DNA of 40,226 nucleotides from Seison nebaliae (taxonomy: Eukaryota; Rotifera; Pararotatoria; Seisonacea; Seisonidae), in NCBI GenBank assembly GCA_023231475.1, contig JALJEE010001497.1, positions 1 through 40,226 of the forward strand. Reading direction: 5' to 3'. Every line of letters begins with the position of its first letter. Position 1 is the stretch's first letter. Below the pieces are notes generated by a model that had not been told where the DNA came from, did no database searches, and saw only the letters and a list, made by a program, of their open reading frames with translations. The translations under genes were made by a program, and so were the position numbers. Shown piece by piece: positions 31,796 to 40,226 of the stretch.

Positions 31796-34700
31796 ATGAT
31801 AAAACAATTCGGGATAAACTGTTATCCCATTCTTTTGCTACTGTTCGTTGCATTTAGCAAGTTAGTCAATGGGAAACTTCTAATAAATAATTCCGTCTCT
31901 ACTTTGTTAGTGTGGGAACGGAATCGCATTTCTGTGTGACAAAGAATGTTGACAAGAAAATGATCGATTGTCCCAAAACGACGACATTCGATATCTTATT
32001 AGAATATTCGAAAAAATCAGATAATTGGAAATTGGATTTCCGAGTTATTAATATTAAATAATATAATTTAATCTTTTCATGTCCCATAGTCATTTAATAA
32101 ATTGGATATTAGGACAACTTTTGCACTTTATAAAGAAATCACACGTCGGAATAATGAGAATCAATTATGTCCATATATCAAGTTCAGTTTTGTATAAAAA
32201 CCGCTTTAGATTCATATAATTTTTTTAGAGAAACAAATAATACGCATTGTTGCAAAGGATGGCAAGGTGCTCTATGTGAAGAACGTTAGAAATGATTTTA
32301 AATTTCATTTTGATCCATCATCCTAAACAGCAATTTGCTCTTTGAAATGTCTGAATGGTGGGCAATGTATTGCACCCGAAATATGCGAATGTACTTCGCC
32401 ATATGTTGGGGAGAATTGTAACATTCACGAGGACGCTGCCGGTTTTCATTTTGTCATATTTGATTAAAGAAAAATTCTAATTTCAATTTGTAGTTGATAA
32501 TGGACTTGTCTTTTGTTATTCGTCTTGTAATGGCTTGGTTAGAAATTTAACAGTCGTTCCCGTATCTGTGCAATTTTGTTGCATTGAACCCGGAATTGGA
32601 AAATCATTTCAATTATATGATGAAAATAAGTGTCAATTCTGTTCACCGGAAAATCTAAAAGAAAGTTTGTAAAATATATTGGAAATATTATGATATTAAT
32701 CTTTTTATTTTCAAAAATTTACCAGTAATTGATAATACGATGGATGAACGAACTTTAAAGATAAAGAAAGTTAATGACTTAAATTTTGCAACATGTCTTG
32801 CTCATGGATTGAATTCATTCCGAACTTTCGATGGCACAGAATTCACTCACAGAGGAAGGTTTCTTTGACTTTGTAGGATCGATGATATTCACTTGACTAT
32901 CGATAAATGTTTCATTTGTTAATAGTTGTGAAATGCTTTTGGCTCGAGAAAAAGTAAATTCTTTGTGGCAAATATCTCTGACATCGCTCGATTGTCAAGA
33001 TTGGAGCAAATGCAAGAAAGTTAAAATTCACAATATTTAAATCACATAGAATTTCTCTCTTATTTGAATAGAATATCAAAATGAATTTCGGTGAAACTCA
33101 AATTGAAGTTATTGACTCAACAATATACGTGAATAAAGAGATTGTCCCCTTAATTGAAGTTTTCCAATCAAACGGTTTTATTTCTTTCTTAGTAATTTAT
33201 AACTTCTTAAAATTTTTGTTGTTGCAGGAGTTACAATGGAAAGACGAGGTAAAGATATGGTTTTGTTGCAATGGTCTAACGGAATTCGTGTTAAGTGGGA
33301 TAACTTAAACTCAGTCTATGTAACTTTAGAATCGAAGTATCGAAATATGGTGACTGGTTTATGTGGTGATTACAACGATAATGTGGATGATGATTTGGAG
33401 ATTGATGGAAAGATTATTAAAATATCTGAATATGCAAATGCTCAGAAACTTAAAGAAGAAGTTCATATGAATAATTTAAAAATTATTATTATTTAATTGT
33501 CATTTAGTGTGTTGCCAATAGCAATATCGGACCACCTTGTATAAAAAACAGTGAGGAATGGAAAAAAGCCAAAAGCGATTGTAATGGTTTTCTGGGGAAT
33601 AATGGAACGTTTAATACTTGCATGAATGCCTTAAATGGAATGGGTTATGTTAGAATTGGAATTTTGAGTTTTGAGTTTTTTCATCGAATTAAACTTTTAG
33701 ATAAATGTGGAGGAACTTGAGGAGTTTTGTATTACACAATTATGTGGTGTATCGGATGAAACTTTCCCAATGGCCTTATGTTCAGCAATGGAATATATTT
33801 CTAATATTTGTACTAATCATTTCATTAACATCAATTGGAGAACTAGTGAAATATGCCGTTAATTTTTAAATATTTGAAAAATTTTTCATTCTAATCGATT
33901 TGTTTTGTCATTAGCAAAAAATTGTCCTGGAAATAAAGTGTTTGTCGAATGCGCGAGTAAATGTCCAAAATGTTGTGGGGATATGTTTATAGAAGAAAAT
34001 TCAGATTGTTACAAAAATTGTGAACCTGGTTGTGTTTGTCCCAAAGGTCTTTTCTTACCCGATAAATCATCAAATGATGATTGTGTACCTGAGAATGAGT
34101 GTCAATGTAAATATGATGATCAGATGTTCGATAGTGGTCAAGTCGTTGAGATAGATTGTAATTCATGGTTAACTTTCTATGAAATTATTTTTTAAACTAA
34201 TTTAATTATAGCGCGTGTGAAATGGGTGAATGGAAATGTGAATATTCAGAATGCTCGAAATGGTGTTCGGTTGTTGGTGGAAGTATGGTATCGACGTTCG
34301 ATGGTAATAGTTATACGATGCATTCTGACTGTCAATACACTTTGATAGAAGTTCGTTCAAATAATATTATATGAAAATAATAAATGAATAAATTGAAGGA
34401 AATTAACCGGATAGGAAATACAACACGATTAGAAGTTAATTATCGGAGGTCAAAAATTGGTCGACTTTGGGTGGAAATCATAAGAAATGACCATAAAATT
34501 ATATATGAAGATGAAGTTCTGACATGGAATGGAATAGCCATAATCAATTTGCCAAAGACGTTCGACGATGTCAGCATCTTCTATTTTATCAATCCAAGAA
34601 TGACTCTCATTTCCGGTTTGTTGATATGATAATTCAAAAGGAAAATAAAAAAATTGTTTGATTTTAGGATTAAATTTCGTCATTGAGATATACTCGACAA

Positions 34701-37700
34701 GAGTGCACATTCAATTACAAAAAGATTTTCTCGGATTAACGAGAGGTCTCTGTGGGACGTTCAATATGAATACGAATGATGATTTCCTGATACATACCGG
34801 AATTGTGGAAACTGATCTACGGAACTTTTTCCTTTCGTACAAACATCCACTCCCAGAAAAATGTTCTACCGTTATTGATACATGTGCGAATAATATGATA
34901 GTTATAATTTTTTATAAAATTAATCGTAATTAAATTTTTCTTTATTTTTTTAAAAATATTTTTAAACTAAAAGATAGAACAAGAAGCGGAAAAAGAATGT
35001 GAATGGTTACTCAATGAACCGGTATTTACTCACTGTCGAAATCATGTTGATGAGAATAAATATTTTTTAGCATGTAAAAGAGAATTATGTAGAAATTTAG
35101 ATATCGATGAAAAGAAGTCGATGATCTGTACTTTGGCAACAGCATTCATTCATGAATGTTCTACTCATTTAACGAAGTTGAATGGAGACAACATCTTCCA
35201 CAATACATCCGAATGGGTAAATGTCGATCTGTTTAAAGATGCTTGTTATTCCTGCCATTACTTGACTGAATGTCCTGTTAAAGATCAGATATATAACGAT
35301 TGTTCTCCTGAATGTACGAGAAGTTGCAAAGCGTTATCTTTAGGAATGGATTGTAGCTTCGAAAATAATTTATGTATTGGTGGTTGTCAATGCGAAGATG
35401 GTAAATATATGGATGACAGAACGATTCCAAAGTGTGTTGAACAAAGTCAATGTTCGTGTTATGATGATGAATCAGCTGAATATTATCAGACAAATGATAA
35501 AATTAAAAGAAATTGTAATAATTGGTTTAATTCAAATTTATCTTTTAAATTATTTTAATTATATTTCCAACTCAAATTTTCCTTCGGTAGTACTTGTGAA
35601 AGTGGACAATGGAATTGTGGGAATGATGTGAGCATCGAAGAATGTGAAGGATTGAAACGGCAATACCTGATTAGTAAGATACATTGTCCATTCAATCAAG
35701 TGTATCTGGATACGATAAGTAATTGTCAGCCAACATGCGAATCAAAGAATCGATGGAATTATTGTGAAAAATTGGATGTGGCCGGTTGCGGCTGTCTGAA
35801 AGGAAAAGTGTTCGATTTAAATATGGAATATTGTATTGAACCGACGGAATGTCCGTGCAAATATGCTAATAAAATATATCAGAAATTCGATGTAATTGAG
35901 AAACGATGTGCGGCTTGGTTAATTTTTGAATATGAATTTGAAAATTTCTATTATTAATTTCAGTGTTTGTCTAAATGGACAATGGGAATGTAAAGAAAAA
36001 AGAAATTGTTATGCAACTTGTAGTAGTACGGGCGATCCACATTATCGGACATTCGATAATCATAGATATGCATTTCAAGGAAATTGTGAATATGTTCTGG
36101 TAAATCATGCACCAACAAATCTGATGATTACAGCAGAAAATATTCCTTGCGGTACAAGTGGCGTTACATGTACTAAAAATGTCCAATTGGCAATTGGAGA
36201 TCATTCCTTAAAATTGATGCGTGGAATGGACGCTTTATATGATGGGAAATATACGAACATTCAACGATTTCCAAAATATTATCCTACTCTAAATGTTACT
36301 GCAAGACGATTCGGTTTAATGGTTATGATCAATGGTAATGGTTTTCGTATTCGATGGGACGGAGCATTAAGACTTTACATACAAATGCATAAACTAAAAT
36401 ATCATCAACAATTGCGTGGTCTATGTGGAAATATGGATGATAATGCCGAAAATGAATACATGTTAAAATTTTGAAAAAATTATTTTTGAAATTGTTTGTA
36501 ATTTTTTTAAAATTAGTTCTTCCAATGGTATAATATCATCATTGGAGAATTTCGCTGACTCATATCGAGTAAGATCATGTCCTGATACTGATATTATTAA
36601 ATTGAATGATAATGAACCGTGTGTCAATCATTTGGAAAGGAAAGAATGGGCTTTGTTGAAATGTGGACAAATTTCTCCTGATATTCAATCGTCAGATCAA
36701 TCTCTGTTTTATAATTGTATTCAAAATTTGGATCGAGCTTTCGTCGAACAAAAATATACAGATTGTTTATACGACGCTTGTAATTGTGACCGAGGAGGTG
36801 ATTGTGAATGTCTTTGTTCTGCAATTGCTGATTTTGCAACTGAATGTAGTTCTTTGGGTTTTCCCATACAATGGCGCCGAAATGGATTTTGTGGTTATTA
36901 TAATGGATTTTATACAGTCTTTCTTAATATTATTATTTGATCATTATAGCTATGCAATGTGATGGTGGTTCCATACATAAAGTTTGTGGATCAACTTGTA
37001 GTACAAGTACCTGTCAAGAACTGAGTGATAAACAAAACAGAAATTGCACCGACACTGAATGTGTTGAAGGTTGTTTCTGTCCTAAAGATCAATACTTCAA
37101 TCAAAATGGCATTTGTGTTCCGGAAACTGAATGTGGCTGTTATTATGAAGGAAAGAGTTATCGAAATCAACAAGTCATCTTCCCATCTCATTGTACAACA
37201 TGGTTTGTACCGCAATATATTGCTCAGTTTTTTTTCTAAATTTTTTGTTGCAGTAAATGTGAGTCGGGTGCAATGATATGTTCGAACACTTGTATGTACG
37301 GAGAAGAAGTGATGGAGACACAATGTTCGATAAATGAAACTAAATGTCGAGACGGTAATTGTATTGACGCGGTAATGGTTTGTGATGGTCACAGAGATTG
37401 TCCTGATGGAAGTGATGAAGAGAATTGCAGTTAATATATTAATAATAATAATTAAATTTAGATGTTAAATTTAATTAAATTTAAATAAGGTTGTGATGAA
37501 GATTCATTTAAATGTATCAATTCTTCCAAATGCATTCCAAAACATCGAGTTTGTGACAACATTCCTAATTGTGCCGATGGTTCGGATGAGCAGAATTGTT
37601 TAATGGAAATCAATCAGAATTGCACACAATTCCTGTGTAAGAATAGTCAACGATGTATTCCCACATCCTGGAGATGTGACAAATCGAGAGATTGTGGAGC

Positions 37701-40226
37701 ATTTGACGATTCAGATGAAGAGAATTGTGAAGCACAAATTCCGAAATTGGTTTGTGATACATTAGGAGGTAGATATTTTACTTGTGATAACGATAAACCA
37801 AATGAAGCGAAATGTTTACCTATAACCATGAAGTGTGATAAACATGACGATTGTGGTGATGGTAGTGATGAAGCTAATTGTAAATGTTTCTGTCGAAATT
37901 CATTTACTTGTACAAATTCTCTCAACGCTTATAATACCACTAATAATTGTGAATGCATCCAACCAAAACAAGTTTGTGATGGAATGAAAGACTGTTCTGA
38001 CGGTTCTGATGAACAAGGTTGTCGATGTGACGATTTTACTTGTGATGACGGTTCATGTATTAATTCCGTTATGTTATGTGACGGGATAAAAGATTGTCCA
38101 AACGGAGAAGATGAACTTGAGTGTTTAACCACAACCGTCGGTCCTACTACAACTACTACTACTCGAGAAGAATATCTGAAAGAAACATGTACCAATGAAA
38201 CTATTTCACTTATCAATAATCATATCTTATTCGAAGATATTTCAACTTCTACCAGATTAGATAAAACACCAATCATGTCGATGGACGAAGTGAAAAATAT
38301 AGAATTTTTAAATGTAGCTGAGAATAAAATTATTCTGCCGTTGGATCCGTTAAGTGACATTGGATTGGTTACAATCAAATTATCTTTCAACAAAAATTTA
38401 TTATTTGATGATTGGAATATCGAGGTGATTGACATTTTGGAGCACAAATTGAAATTGGAGAAGAATTACATCCAAAATATTTTCGATAATATTGAAGAAA
38501 AATCGAGAACATTAAGTCGAATCGAAATTACATATAATTCACAATCAGTTTTAAAACCGGAATTATCAGTTCAATTATATGGTTGCATTTTCAAAAAAAA
38601 GCCAAGAAGTACTACACCGACACTAAAAGAGCCATTTTGTAACAAACAAAAATTGATGAAAAATCCAACCATAGTTAACTATGATAAAGCATTAACATCG
38701 AAAATAATGGAAGACAGTTCTATCGAAGATCTTCAAGAATCCAAACCGTTGTATTTTGATAATTCTATCAATAATCATTTTATCGTCATTCCTATCGATT
38801 CATCGAAAATTTCTGAAATATTGGATATAAATATAGAAACAAAGGAAATCAATAGGAAATGGAAAAAAATAAAAGTAGTTCTACTTGATCATTTCGGTTC
38901 TGTTATACATTTTGAAACACGGTCAAATACTCATCGTTTCATCCAGAACAATTTTCTTGATGATGATATTGTACAATTAACGAGATATATAAGAATCGAT
39001 TTGGAAACTGATGAAAAACTATCTAATTTTCCTTTATACATAGATTTCGATATTTGTGTAAGGAATGTGACGGTTTGTGGAATGACTTATGATATGTCCG
39101 ACGGCAATTTTATTAATGATAATAGTGTAGTATTCATACCAAGTTTAACAACTTATTCAGTAAAAGAAAATTTTCTGAACCGAGAATCTAATAATGGTGT
39201 TGCCTTCATTTCATCGGATGATGATTTTTATATCATAGAACTATCATTTGGTAGCAGTGTTGCAACAAATTTTAAAGATATCCAACTTACGTCAAACATT
39301 TTCCCTGGTGATGTGATATACATAAAATTTAGTTTCAAATCCAGAAACGGAGATGTGGTAATGGAAAAACTATTTGAAAATCCATCACCAATAATAAAAT
39401 TTTCGAAAAAAGATATCAAACAAATAGCAAATAACCCAATTAAAAAATTAATAATCACAATGAAAGCATATTTACCATTAATCGACATAAAATTAAACAT
39501 CGATGGATGTTATGAAAAAATGACTAATCCTACTATTATAGAACCCTCAACAACTACCCATATGATTTCTATATGTGAAGATAAAGAATTATTGGGTTTG
39601 AGCAAAGTTGTTACCCTGAGTAATATTCGCCATTCGAGAATTTTGGAGAATAGTGTTATTGCAGAAATATTAGAAAGTCATCCGTCAAAAGGACCTTCTT
39701 TTGAGAATAACCCTGATTTACTTTATAACCTAGAAATACCTTTAGTTAAAAACAGTTTTATAAAAATAAGTACGGTTCGATTTACTACTGAACTGACATC
39801 GTTCCCACCAACTTCCATAATTATCCAATTAACAAATGCCGAAGAAAAGATTCTAGCACAAAATATTGTAACAGAAATGTCCAAGAACGAGTTTGATGTC
39901 AAGGAAAATTTCGACCAAAAAAACATTCAGCAAATTAAAATCAAGATCAACAGTTTTTTACCACCACAGAGAATGAAATTGAGTATTATAGGTTGCGCTC
40001 ATGAGAAATTACTTGAAACAACTGTTCCTATGACAACTTCAACTACACCGAAATGTCTAAAAGTCGAGGGTATGGATGAACCACAATTCGTAGATCCCAA
40101 AGATATTAAATCAAGTCCATTGGACAATAGTCGTATTGAAGAAGTAAACCCTTCAGAAAATGGTATTAACTTCTTACCGAAAGATGACAACAGATACACC
40201 ATAAATATCCCGTTGGATACTTCGGT
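31796..40226 (+). CDS. SCO-spondin-like giant secreted glycoprotein (EMI-like, EGF, three VWD-C8-TIL units, six LDLa, unnamed repeats), 3' end outside the window
   Basis: The ATG at 31796 opens a signal peptide ([12 protein letters not shown]). Exons followed in frame give, in order: an EMI-like region ending [10 protein letters not shown] (31912-32285); an EGF (32335-32435); a Cys module with FCCIEPG (32495-32665) that resembles a TB/8-Cys domain; VWD1 (32797-33440, with GLCGDYNDN); C8 (33508-33857); TIL (33915-34110); VWD2 (34212-34885, GLCGTFNMN); C8 and two TIL (34980-35870); VWD3 (35965-36545, [10 protein letters not shown] and GLCGNMDDN); C8 (36570-36895); TIL (36950-37140); six LDLa (37345-38130, with DGSDE calcium motifs); then one long exon from 37491 with no stop to the window edge. 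EMI-VWD3-LDLa is the order of SCO-spondin's N-terminal half, so I read it as a relative, though hemocytin-type proteins also carry VWD-C8-TIL. It is probably extracellular matrix or coat material. Confidence 0.72.
38170..40226 (+). repeat. Tandem unnamed modules of about 130-160 residues at the C-terminal side of the SCO-spondin-like protein
   Basis: After the last LDLa and a Thr linker, at least four modules plus the start of a fifth follow: about 38188-38610, 38636-39060, 39064-39510, 39571-39990 and 40050 to the edge. Each opens with a Cys, contains a short D/N-SxIxD/E stretch and a YxIxIPL-like strand, ends with a hydrophobic strand (such as [27 protein letters not shown]), and most are followed by a Thr-rich linker with TTTP or TTS. 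Two conserved Cys at the ends and alternating hydrophobic residues suggest a beta-sandwich; position after LDLa is where vertebrate SCO-spondin has an F5/8C domain, but I see no F5/8C signature beyond the closing GC. Confidence 0.65.

Noticed and set aside
35971-36204. Minus-strand Cys-containing frame
   Set aside because: Antisense of the VWD3 exon, whose [10 protein letters not shown] signature on the plus strand is unambiguous.
37647-38216. Two minus-strand Ser/Val-rich frames
   Set aside because: Antisense of LDLa repeats; the plus strand has an uninterrupted frame with repeated DGSDE motifs.
38170-40226. F5/8 type C (discoidin) domains
   Set aside because: Position and the closing GC fit, but the internal aromatic and Arg/Trp signatures of F5/8C are not visible, so the modules are reported as unnamed.

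Overview
The window is animal nuclear DNA from a compact, AT-rich invertebrate genome. Genes are broken by very short GT-AG introns (34-75 nt in most cases I could resolve, longest about 117 nt) and packed with gaps of tens to a few hundred bases. The protein set (a NEK6/7 kinase, Sec22, a ZIP transporter, FBF1, a reprolysin-type metalloprotease, EGF/ShKT/LDLa/VWD extracellular modules) is metazoan. I cannot assign the phylum from sequence alone; compact genomes of this kind occur in rotifers, mites, nematodes and orthonectids. I saw no mobile element, tRNA, rRNA or viral gene. Exon structures below were worked out by hand from reading frame, intron phase and GT-AG sites.

Left part (1-10560): the end of one serine-racemase-like gene and a complete tandem copy (plus strand), then four consecutive minus-strand genes: a secreted coiled-coil protein with a SUEL-type lectin domain (24 exons), an unknown 225-residue protein, an F-box/leucine-rich-repeat protein, and an unknown acidic disordered protein of 406 residues.

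Middle (10561-15971): cellular housekeeping genes, namely a NEK6/7 mitotic/ciliary kinase (plus), a Sec22 ER-Golgi SNARE (minus) and an intronless ZIP metal transporter (plus).

Right part (15972-40226) is dominated by extracellular mosaic proteins. A 9.3-kb gene joins an M12B-type metalloprotease, ShKT-like modules, a Ser/Thr-rich mucin-like block and about 25 EGF repeats, ending in a ShKT-like module. Next come a divergent TB2/DP1/HVA22 (REEP-like) membrane protein and an FBF1-like coiled-coil protein of ciliary transition fibres, whose last codons overlap the last codons of a convergent gene for a secreted protein of five and a half ShKT modules. Divergently from that gene starts a SCO-spondin-like giant (EMI-like, EGF, three VWD-C8-TIL units, six LDLa, then at least four copies of an unnamed module of about 150 residues) that runs off the right edge.

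The most interesting material is (i) the metalloprotease-mucin-EGF fusion, (ii) the unnamed tandem module at the right edge, and (iii) the coiled-coil/SUEL secreted protein with its array of phase-1 mini-exons.
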